36,592 bases of DNA from Acidobacteriaceae bacterium (lineage in GTDB: Bacteria; Acidobacteriota; Terriglobia; Terriglobales; Acidobacteriaceae): contig JARLFX010000115.1 of NCBI GenBank assembly GCA_031296355.1, positions 1-36,592 on the forward strand, given 5' to 3'. A program made the position numbers and the translations under genes. Below, in pieces: positions 16,301 through 23,304 of the stretch (position 1 is the first letter of the stretch; each line of letters starts with the position of its first letter). The notes beneath the pieces are model-generated. The model had not been told where the DNA came from. It saw only the letters and a list, made by a program, of their open reading frames with translations, and searched no databases.

Positions 16301-19300
16301 GCGATGCTGCCGCTGAACGTTGGATTCGCCGTGCCATACGCGCGCGTTGCATTCGCTGCCGTAATGGTCAGCGGAGCCGCCGTCACCGTCAGTGTTCCCG
16401 GCACCACCGTCACCGTATAGTTCGCCAGGTTCGCTCCGCTCAGCGTTGCCGTGATTGGATACGTGCTCACCGCACTCGCCGCCGTCGCCGTCGTCGAATA
16501 CACCGCGGTAAACGTATCGCCATTCACCGCGCCGGTAATCGTTCCGGTAAACGCTGGGTTCGCCGTGCCATACACGCGCGTTGCACTATCCACCGTCACC
16601 GTCAGCGGGGCTCCGCTGATCGTGTAGCTCAGTGCGCCGCTCGTGCTCTGGTAATTCGCATCGCCGCTGTAGCTCACGATCAACATTGCCGTTCCCACCG
16701 GCAATCCCGCCGGAACCGTGATCGTCGCCGCGCCCAGCGCCAGCGGCGCCGTCTGTACCGCGAAGCCTGGGAACTGATAGCTGATCGTCCCCGTCGGCAT
16801 ACTCTGCCCGGTCATCGTATACGGCGCATTCACCGTTACATTCCATGAGCCACTCGTGCCATACTGTCCGCTGTATACAGGAGCCGTCACCGTCACCGGG
16901 CTCATGGCAACCGTATACGGCAGCTGCACCGATGTGCTCGGCGTAAATCCCGCGCTACCGGAGTAGACCGCCATGTAGACATGCCCGCCCAGCGCCTGCA
17001 GCGGCAGTGTCAGGCTGACCGCGCCACCGCTGGCCGCGATCGGCGCATTGATCTGCACGCCGTTGTCGAAGAACGTTACCGTGCCCGCTATGCTCACGCC
17101 ATAGCTTAGCGTCGGCGTAATGCTCGCCGTCAGCGTCACCGTCTGTCCATACACCGATGGGCTTACCGGCGATGCAACCAGCGTCGTTGTCGTGCTGGCC
17201 GTATTACTGGTCAGGCTCACCATGTTGGATGTGCTGGTCTGGTAATTGCTGTCGCCGCCGTACACCGCATCCGCCAGATGCGACCCGGTCGCGGCAAACG
17301 TAATGTTGGTCACGCTCACGCTCGCGGTCTGTGCTGTCAGAAACACGCTCGCGGTATTCGCAGTGGAGTTCGTCGCCAGCAGGTCCAGTCGTCCATCACC
17401 ATTCAGATCCAGCACCGCCAGGCCCGCCGTTCCGGCGTCTGTAGCCAGTGTGGCCCCTGTGGTAAAGCCTGCGCTGCCGTTGTTGCTCAATACCGTGATG
17501 GAGTTGCCGGAAGCATTGGCGGTAAGCAGATCGACCGTACCATCCTGGTTGAAGTCTGCCGCAACAATCGAATTCGGCGCACCACCCACCGGGATCGGCG
17601 CGCCGCTCTGCACAAAGTTGCCGTGTCCGTCGCCCAGCAGAATGTCAACGGTGTTGTCACCGGAGTTGCTGACTGCAAGATCAACGTTGCCGTCGCCGTT
17701 CAAATCGGCAGCAGCCACTGAGACAGGATGCGATCCCACGGCAAACGGCGAGTTAGCCGCAGGGCTGAATGTGCCATCTCCTGCACCCAGTTCGACGGTG
17801 ATCGTGTTCGCGCCATTGTGCGCGATTACAAGGTCAGCATTACCATCATGGTTGACGTCTGTAATCAGCGCCTGCGTCGGTGCGCTGCCCACTCCCGTCA
17901 CCGTCGTCCCGGCGGTGAACGTACCGTCGCCATTGCCCAGCAACAGAGCCACGCTGTCCGAACTCCCCAGCGAGATCGCAAGATCAATATTGCCGTCGTT
18001 ATTCAGATCGCCCGCTGAAATTGCGTTGGGGCTCGCCCCAACCGCAACCACGCTCCCCGCGGTGAACGTGCCATCCCCATTCCCGAGAAAAATCTTCACG
18101 GCTCCACTCGCATTGTCGAGCACTGCGAGATCCAGAATGCCGTCGTTGTTCAGATCCGCTGCCGCAACCGATGCCGGCGTGCCGCCTGCGTTGATGTTCC
18201 CGGCCTTGAAGAATGTGCCGTCGCCATTACCCAGTAGCACCGTCAACGTGCCATCGCTGCTGTTCGCGATCACCGCATCGGCAATTCCGTCGCCGTTGAA
18301 ATCGCCCGTAGCAATTGCAACGGGTGATGCACCCGTAGTTACTGTAGCCTGCGGTACCTGCGTCGTTGTAAATGTCGCTCCCGCCAGACTGGCAGTACCC
18401 ACCACCGCATTGCTGTTCGTCGTGTCCTGGAAGCTCAACGTTCCCGTCGGCGCCGTCAAGAACCCATAACCCAGCACCGTGGCCGTCATCGTGTAATCCG
18501 CCGGTGTGCCGCTGGCAGCCAGCGTTACAGCAGAACCCAGCGTCCCCGTCACTGCCAGCGATTGCGATGACGACACATTACTCGGCTGCGTCTTCGTTCC
18601 GTTGAAGATTGCGCGATATGTGTGCGTACCCAGCGCTGGCGTCAGGCTCAACGCCGCCGTGCCGTTCGCCAGCAACTGCGCCGTGCCAACCATCTGATCG
18701 GTAGACGGAAGATTCAGGTCCACGAACGTGATCGTCCCCGGATAGATCGCTCCGCCACCGCCCTTGGTCATCAACGCGCGCAGTGTCACCCCGTTGCCGC
18801 GCGCAATCGTCGATACCGGGGCCGTCGTGCCCAGCGCGTCTACGCTCAGAGCCGCTGTTCCCGGCGTCGATACCGCGATATTCAGCTGGCTTCCATTCAC
18901 CGTGCCGTTCGTAGCGGAGATGCTCTGTGTTCCCGCGGTATTCATCTGCACCACAAACACATGCGTGCCCGCGTCGCTGGCCGTGTAGTTGTAGCTCACC
19001 GGCGAGATGCTGGCCGCCGCATCGGAACTCGACACCGTGACCGTACCCGTATACCCGGTGGCCACGTTGTTGTACGCATCCTCCACCGTCACCGTCACAT
19101 TGTGCGCAACGCCCACCAGCACCGACGATGGATAGCCTGACACCACGATCCTTGCGCCTGTCGTCAACGGCAGTACCTGCGTCGTCGCCGTGGCGCCCGT
19201 ATCGCCCGCGGCATCCGATACGGTGAACACAGTATTGCCCGCCTCGGTCAGATGCACGCTCGATAGATCAAACGTGGCCACGCCACTCACCGCCGCCACG

Positions 19301-21024
19301 TTATACGTCAGCGTCGAAGTATCCGGCAGCGTCACCGTCAGCGTGATCGTCGCCGTATTCGTGGCGTCCACCACGCCCAGCGATTCAGCCGATACCGTGA
19401 CGACGCCCGGCGATGTTCCTGCACTCACGCTCGCAGTCGGCGCAGGCGTAAACACCAGCGCATCCAGGCCCGCCGCGTTCATGTGCAACGTGCTGGGAGC
19501 GTTCAACGCATTCAATGTGTTGGAAAGCAGCAGCGCCTGCCCGCTAACCCGCGTGGCCGTTACCGTTGCCTTGACCGGTGGTGCAGCCTGCACCGTCAGC
19601 GAGCAGCTCTGTGCCGCTGCCAGCGTTTCGCCGGCCGCGCAATCCTGCGCTCCAGTTGCAGTTTGTGCAAACGCTCCACTCACGCCCGCCGTCAGCGTGC
19701 TCACCTGCACGCTGTTCAGCGCCAGTTGCGCATTGCCGATGTTCTGCACTGTGCTGTCCAGCCGCATGCGGTTCGCTAGCGAACCAAAATCCGCGGCCAC
19801 ATTGGTGCGGTAGATCTCCACCAACCCACTCGCAGCCGTCACCACCGCCACACTGCCATCCGGCTCCAGCGCCACCGCATTGGCTGCCACAAACTTCGCC
19901 AGCGTCTTCCGCTTCTGCCCGCTGAACTCCACTACATCGTGGCCATACCGCTCCGCCACGTAGATATCGCCCGCCGCATCCACCGCCAGCCCCGCAGGCC
20001 CCTTCAGTCCACTCAGAATCGTTATCGGCGCGCTGCCCTTCGCGATCTTCGCAACGCTGCCTGCATCCGTCGCGCTCACCAGGATGTTCCCTTGGCCATC
20101 CACCGCCAGCGCACCCGGCGTAAACCCGGCAGCAAACGTCGCCAGCACCTGCGGCTGCCCCTGCTTTGCAAGCTCCACCACCTGCTGCAACGCTGCCAGC
20201 GATACCACCACATTCCCGTCCGCTTCAATCCCCAGTCCTGCAATGCCGCTCAGATTGTCTGCAATCACAATCGGCGTCGTCGCAATGCCGTTCACGCCGC
20301 GCGCAAACAGCAGCACCTCGCCCAGCGCCCCATCGGCCACCAGCAGATTGCCCGCGGCATCCACCGCAATCGCCACCGGATTACTCAGCCCGCTCGCCAC
20401 CGTGGTCAGCGCGCCCGCTGCATTGATCTTCACAATGCGCCCGTTACCCGTGTCCGCCACAAATCGGTTGCCGCTCGCATCCACCGCCACGGCCAGCGCA
20501 TTCGCCAGCGTCGCCACCGTCGTCTGCAAGCTTCCCGGATTGAAGACCGCGACCGGGCCCACGCCCGTCCCGCTCACCCGCTGTATCGCCAGCGGCATGC
20601 CGTCCGTACCAAACAGCACCGCCGCGCCGGACCGCAGTCCCGCCGTCGTCGGCACAAAATTCACGTTCACCGTGCAGCTCGCGCCCGCTGCATAGCTTCC
20701 CGCAGCGCAGCTTCCCGCATCGCCGTGTGCCACCGTGAAGTCCAGCCCTGCTTCGCCCTGCGTTCCCACCTGGATCGCACTCACCGTCACCGGCGCACTA
20801 AAGCTGAATGTGATAGCAGCCGTCTTCGCGCTCGCCCCAATTGCGACCGCGCCAAAATCCGCCGTCTGCACCGGCATCGTCTGCGCCGCGCACACCCGCG
20901 GAGAAACGCTTGCTCCCAGCAGCATAAACACTGTAGCCAACGGCGTCCCCATTCGGCGCAACTGCAACAAAGAGCGCATGCTTACGGCAGATTGGAACGC
21001 GAGTCGGCTGCGGCGGAACGGCAT
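13318..21024 (-). CDS. Giant secreted repeat protein: NHL, FG-GAP, Ig-like and MBG modules with C-terminal tail
   Basis: This 2,568-residue protein probably acts as an adhesin or surface-structure protein. The start has GAGGAG 6 bases upstream. A signal peptide ends near residue 47. Residues about 50-150 are an anchor-D-like domain (TADFGAVAIG). NHL-type propeller repeats follow to about 410 (VAVDASGNRFVADTGNGRI). Ig-like domains reach about 890. Residues about 895-1215 carry seven FG-GAP calcium-binding motifs (for example DFNGDGIAD, DLNNDGILD, DVNHDGNAD). More Ig-like domains follow. From about 1470 to 2280 there are eight MBG-type repeats (TRxYGTANPxFTG) mixed with Ig-like repeats. The end has an Ig-like segment, a membrane helix, FRRR (2493-2496), a second helix ending in LSGC (Cys2519) and a 49-residue Thr/Val tail. 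It is a single intact frame over 7.7 kb. No catalytic site is evident. Confidence 0.88.
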   Translation of the reverse strand: MPFRRSRLAFQSAVSMRSLLQLRRMGTPLATVFMLLGASVSPRVCAAQTMPVQTADFGAVAIGASAKTAAITFSFSAPVTVSAIQVGTQGEAGLDFTVAHGDAGSCAAGSYAAGASCTVNVNFVPTTAGLRSGAAVLFGTDGMPLAIQRVSGTGVGPVAVFNPGSLQTTVATLANALAVAVDASGNRFVADTGNGRIVKINAAGALTTVASGLSNPVAIAVDAAGNLLVADGALGEVLLFARGVNGIATTPIVIADNLSGIAGLGIEADGNVVVSLAALQQVVELAKQGQPQVLATFAAGFTPGALAVDGQGNILVSATDAGSVAKIAKGSAPITILSGLKGPAGLAVDAAGDIYVAERYGHDVVEFSGQKRKTLAKFVAANAVALEPDGSVAVVTAASGLVEIYRTNVAADFGSLANRMRLDSTVQNIGNAQLALNSVQVSTLTAGVSGAFAQTATGAQDCAAGETLAAAQSCSLTVQAAPPVKATVTATRVSGQALLLSNTLNALNAPSTLHMNAAGLDALVFTPAPTASVSAGTSPGVVTVSAESLGVVDATNTATITLTVTLPDTSTLTYNVAAVSGVATFDLSSVHLTEAGNTVFTVSDAAGDTGATATTQVLPLTTGARIVVSGYPSSVLVGVAHNVTVTVEDAYNNVATGYTGTVTVSSSDAAASISPVSYNYTASDAGTHVFVVQMNTAGTQSISATNGTVNGSQLNIAVSTPGTAALSVDALGTTAPVSTIARGNGVTLRALMTKGGGGAIYPGTITFVDLNLPSTDQMVGTAQLLANGTAALSLTPALGTHTYRAIFNGTKTQPSNVSSSQSLAVTGTLGSAVTLAASGTPADYTMTATVLGYGFLTAPTGTLSFQDTTNSNAVVGTASLAGATFTTTQVPQATVTTGASPVAIATGDFNGDGIADAVIANSSDGTLTVLLGNGDGTFFKAGNINAGGTPASVAAADLNNDGILDLAVLDNASGAVKIFLGNGDGTFTAGSVVAVGASPNAISAGDLNNDGNIDLAISLGSSDSVALLLGNGDGTFTAGTTVTGVGSAPTQALITDVNHDGNADLVIAHNGANTITVELGAGDGTFSPAANSPFAVGSHPVSVAAADLNGDGNVDLAVSNSGDNTVDILLGDGHGNFVQSGAPIPVGGAPNSIVAADFNQDGTVDLLTANASGNSITVLSNNGSAGFTTGATLATDAGTAGLAVLDLNGDGRLDLLATNSTANTASVFLTAQTASVSVTNITFAATGSHLADAVYGGDSNYQTSTSNMVSLTSNTASTTTTLVASPVSPSVYGQTVTLTASITPTLSYGVSIAGTVTFFDNGVQINAPIAASGGAVSLTLPLQALGGHVYMAVYSGSAGFTPSTSVQLPYTVAMSPVTVTAPVYSGQYGTSGSWNVTVNAPYTMTGQSMPTGTISYQFPGFAVQTAPLALGAATITVPAGLPVGTAMLIVSYSGDANYQSTSGALSYTISGAPLTVTVDSATRVYGTANPAFTGTITGAVNGDTFTAVYSTTATAASAVSTYPITATLSGANLANYTVTVVPGTLTVTAAPLTITAANATRAYGTANPTFSGSIAGALNGDVLTLGFTTTATATSNVGTYPIIPAVSGAAAGNYTVTVVNGTLTITALGITITADNATKLYGAVNPVFTGTITGAPANSGLTVTGTTTATQFSAVGTYAIVPTLSGSTAGNYTATTVNGVLTITQTPTTTLLISSAPSQVYGQSVTFTATVTPSMAGVPTGTITFRDGAVLLGTVSLANGTISLPTAGLAVGTHTITASYSGDTNFGASASNSIAQIVTKATLTVTVNNATRVYGTSDPAFTSTITGALPGDVFSVTYTTNETVTSGVGAYIITPAVTGTALGNYDVVYVPGTLTVTAAPLTITAANATRQYMAANPTFTGSITGALNGDTFALSFTTTATSTSDVGTYPIIPAASGANLANYTVTVVNGTLTITPATGIVITAGNATRPYGTANPVFTGTVSGTFANLGLTVTGTTTATLTSDAGTYAIIPVLNGVNPADYIATLVNGVLTVAPAGTSIVLVSTNPTAILGANVNLTAIVTSATTGTPTGQVYFYTGTTFLGASPLSGGVAALTTNAIPLGSNTLTARYNGNIDFTSSISNSVIETVQSNTLIVQVGNATRAYGTANPAFTSTITGALAGDTFSVSYSTSATATSLPGSYVINATVTGANIGAYTVTVIPGVLTITTPVLTASANSFTRSYGAANPTFTGTVTGAVNGDTFTETFTTTATSTSLPGTYAIVPVVSGANLANYTLNIVPGVLTITQTGATLLLQASSTTTAYGAPVVLTAVLSGQNNVVPTGNVLFYDGSILLGTVTSSNGIASLTVSTLAAGVHALTAQSAGDANYGPALSNQVVETITGTVSGSGDYTVTASPASLTIKQGGTGSTVLTITPINGYTGQLTLNCLTLPQYASCAFSPMTVTLNGTSAVAVGLTVSTSAKIAAVEQPGRMSGIRFAGFAFLPAMLLAGVVCFRRRWIAGIRLAVVLLGVVAMCSLSGCVKVTTGSGSSSGAVGLTPVGTTTTTVTVSPVNVTTGVYHTLPITLTVTQ
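13860..16611 (-). repeat. MBG/Ig-like higher-order repeat array inside the giant gene
   Basis: Eight MBG modules of about 75-80 codons are arranged as three MBG + Ig, three MBG + Ig, two MBG + Ig. Matching landmarks recur at fixed spacing: CCATACAC at 16568 and 15581 (987 bases), and the related CCATACGC at 14591 (990 bases). A 26-base identity in the second MBG of units 1 and 2 (16367 and 15380) is also 987 bases apart. This shows block duplication of an A-B-C-Ig unit, with module C missing from the third unit. Confidence 0.8.
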
Positions 21025-21246
21025 CGGATCTCCTCAAAAGCTCCTGCCCAATACGCCGCGCGCCGCAAATGCGGCTACAGGCTAAAGATGCAGGATGGTG
21101 CTTTTAATAGAAGAGAGTATGTTTACGCCAAAGCCAATATCATTCTCGGCTCTCAGTCCTAGATGCTTATTAGCATTCTTGATTCCATGTACCGCCGCAG
21201 ATACCGCCGCAGAAACGACCGATGCAAGCGGCTTGCTGCGCAATTG
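21025..21246. other. Intergenic region with a short tandem repeat
   Basis: This spacer is between two minus-strand genes. It holds the ribosome-binding site of the giant gene and a two-copy 12-base tandem (ACCGCCGCAGAT, ACCGCCGCAGAA at 21191-21214). I see no clear promoter and no convincing small gene; an overlapping plus-strand frame of 74 codons lacks support. Confidence 0.35.
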
Positions 21247-21549
21247 TCAACGTTCGTTCCGTCGCGCACGCAACCCAAGAAAAACTACTGGAGATGTCAC
21301 AAGGCCGACCAGTAAATAGAGAGCTCCATTCACGGCAATCAGCATGGCATATATCTCAGCTAGATCCAGCTTGCCGTATGGCGTTGGCGCATCAGCAACC
21401 GCCATCAATCCAATGGAACTCGGCCACAACACCATATCAACCATGCCGAATCCTGAGTGCGAAAGAGTGCTTTGTAGCAGGATTAAAGGTGGCACTATCA
21501 GTCCCGCGACCGCCCAACCCAGTACCCATTTGAGCAGTTTTCGCTTCAT
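21247..21549 (-). CDS. Small membrane protein of unknown function
   Basis: This 100-residue protein starts MKRKLLKWVLGW and has three likely membrane segments, about residues 8-26, 34-50 and 66-92. It ends in a basic RARRNER tail, which suggests a cytoplasmic C-terminus. TAAGGT lies just upstream of the start. Its start is only 22 bases beyond the stop of the DUF4139 gene, so the two are probably co-transcribed. I do not recognise a family. The hydrophobic segments with basic ends argue that it is real. Confidence 0.65.
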   Translation of the reverse strand: MKRKLLKWVLGWAVAGLIVPPLILLQSTLSHSGFGMVDMVLWPSSIGLMAVADAPTPYGKLDLAEIYAMLIAVNGALYLLVGLVTSPVVFLGLRARRNER

Positions 21550-21571
21550 ACCTTAGAATGCTACTCCGCCC

Positions 21572-23059
21572 CTACCAGGAGTAATGCACCGAGTACGTCA
21601 CCGTCTTCTCCCCATGCGCAGGCACCACCACGGGAAACTCCACCGTGTTGCTGTCGCGTTTGGTGTACTCGTCGCTCTTCTTCATCATCTGCCAGTTCAT
21701 ACTGCGGCTCAGGTGCTCCACCACGTTCACCGTCGCCGGCGAAGCCTTCTGGTTCTTCACCTTCACCTCAAAGCTCTCGTCCATACTCCGCCCCTTCGTG
21801 TCCACGTGGAAGTCGGTCTGTTTCCGCTCCCCCGTCACATCAAACGCTGATCCAATCGCCAGCTTCAGCGTCTCCTCCGCCGGCGTGTGGTCGATCATCG
21901 TCTCGCCCACGAACTCCATCCCGCCCTTGTCATCGCGCCGGTACACGCGAATCCGCCCCGCCGGCAGCGGCATCCCCATATGGTTCGCCTCCGCATTCTT
22001 CACCTCAATGCGGACATTCACCTTCTTGTTCTGATTGCCCAGCGCCCAGGCGGAATCAGTCTGATGATAGCTGTCGCCGTAGATTCTGCTCGCTAATCCG
22101 CTACCGTCATACTCATACACCCGCTTCATGTTCACATCCGCGGCCTGCATGAACTGCACCTGCTTGGTCTCGCCATCACGCAGGTTCACATTGCGATTCA
22201 GGTCATACAGATGAAAATCGTCAAACGCCTGCTGCGACACTTCCGGCGGTGGTGGAGCTGCATCTACTACACCACGAGAGACTTTAGCCCGCGCCATGAA
22301 CGCTACCCGGTCCGTCGCCTGCTGTATCTTCGCCACATCCCCCGCCATCAGCTTGACGCGCGCATCGTCAAAGTCCGTGCCGGTATTGTTCTTGATCGTG
22401 ATCCACCCAATGATGTCGCCGCGCTCGCTTCCGGTCACATCCTTGCTCTCCGGAGCCACCACGTTATACGTCGCCAGCCAGCTCATGCCGTGCGTGATAT
22501 ACGCCAGCTCTGCCTGCAGCTTCGCAGCCTTCGGCGAATAGATCTGCCAGCGCAGCGTCGGCTTCAGCAGCAGCCCATCGGTCGACGCAGGAAACAGCGG
22601 CGTCCCCGGCAACTCAAACTGCATGTGCCCGTTCACTTCGATCAGCGCTGGATCATCCGCCCGCAGAATCTTTCCCTGCACAATCGTCGGCGGCGCGTCC
22701 GCATGCGACACCTGGAAATCGATCGTCTTCCCCTCGAACTTCTGCAGCATCCACTGCTGCGTCACAATGCTGGCGTCGTAGTTCTGCTCCACCACCTTGA
22801 ACGGAATCCTCGCCGCCGGATCGCGCAGCACCACCGAATCCGGCTCTAGCTGCCGCGTCACATTGGTCGTCGTCACCTCGGTCGTGCCCGCCTTCAGGTC
22901 AAGATCGACCGTGCTGCGTGCCAGCGCAAAATCCTGGTTGTAGATGGTGAGCGTCGTCGCCGCCGCCCCGCCCTGCTGCGCCCCCGCGCCGCCCGCCATC
23001 AATGAAACCGCCGCCAATACAGCCGCCCGCCCCGCCAGCATCGCTCTCGTCGTCAGCAT
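21572..23059 (-). CDS. DUF4139-domain protein, secreted
   Basis: The product has 495 residues from the ATG at 23059. I prefer this start over longer in-frame ones because GGGAG lies 8 bases ahead and it begins a clean signal peptide (MLTTRAMLAGR, ending GGAGAQ). The mature N-terminus (TLTIYNQDFALARSTVDLDL) and the large beta-rich C-terminal half (FVGETMIDHTPAEETLKLAI, then VEHLSRSMNWQMM, ending TVTYSVHYSW) match the DUF4139 family of predicted beta-sandwich exported proteins, whose role is unknown. In Acidobacteria such proteins are common and sometimes called mucoidy-inhibitor-like. No active site can be named. It is followed at once by the 100-residue membrane protein. Confidence 0.85.
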   Translation of the reverse strand: MLTTRAMLAGRAAVLAAVSLMAGGAGAQQGGAAATTLTIYNQDFALARSTVDLDLKAGTTEVTTTNVTRQLEPDSVVLRDPAARIPFKVVEQNYDASIVTQQWMLQKFEGKTIDFQVSHADAPPTIVQGKILRADDPALIEVNGHMQFELPGTPLFPASTDGLLLKPTLRWQIYSPKAAKLQAELAYITHGMSWLATYNVVAPESKDVTGSERGDIIGWITIKNNTGTDFDDARVKLMAGDVAKIQQATDRVAFMARAKVSRGVVDAAPPPPEVSQQAFDDFHLYDLNRNVNLRDGETKQVQFMQAADVNMKRVYEYDGSGLASRIYGDSYHQTDSAWALGNQNKKVNVRIEVKNAEANHMGMPLPAGRIRVYRRDDKGGMEFVGETMIDHTPAEETLKLAIGSAFDVTGERKQTDFHVDTKGRSMDESFEVKVKNQKASPATVNVVEHLSRSMNWQMMKKSDEYTKRDSNTVEFPVVVPAHGEKTVTYSVHYSW

Positions 23060-23252
23060 TCTCATTTCTCCCTGGGCGCACACCGCGCCCTCTCGCATCG
23101 TTAGCAAATCCCGCCCGCCATCACGGCAGGCATCCCACAATAGACACCGATCTTACGCCCGTTTGTTCCCACCTCCCCGCGGCAACGCAGTCCACAGTGC
23201 CGTAAAGTCTCCCTATTGGACTGTCCTGCGCAGCATTCGCTGCTCCACGCAC

Positions 23253-23284
23253 AAAAAATGCCGCCTGCTCGAAAGCAGGCGGCA
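23253..23284 (-). terminator. Strong intrinsic terminator of Oar-like receptor 2
   Basis: On the minus strand an 11-bp GC-rich stem (23259-23269 with 23274-23284) closes a 4-base loop (CGAA on the plus strand) and is directly followed by TTTTTTG. It lies 20 bases beyond the receptor stop codon. This is a textbook Rho-independent terminator. Confidence 0.9.
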
Positions 23285-23304
23285 AAGTTAGAGAACCGTC
23301 CTGG

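Noticed and set aside
13860..16611. Regular periodic sequence considered as a CRISPR array or satellite
   Set aside because: The period is about 230 and 990 bases, in frame with coding repeats of the MBG and Ig-like type; there are no short identical repeats with unique spacers.
17246..18469. Plus-strand open frame of 407 codons opposite the FG-GAP region
   Set aside because: It has no Shine-Dalgarno and no domain. Its low-complexity Pro/Ser/Ala repeats mirror the FG-GAP repeats of the real gene on the other strand. Long antisense frames are expected in GC-rich repetitive genes.
19939..21162. Plus-strand open frame of 407 codons over the 5' end of the giant gene
   Set aside because: Its composition is extremely Arg/His-rich, without signal or fold, and it is antisense to a well-supported signal peptide and NHL repeats.
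21095..21319. Plus-strand 74-codon frame in the spacer and over the small membrane gene
   Set aside because: It has no ribosome-binding site and overlaps antisense with the better-supported 100-residue membrane protein.
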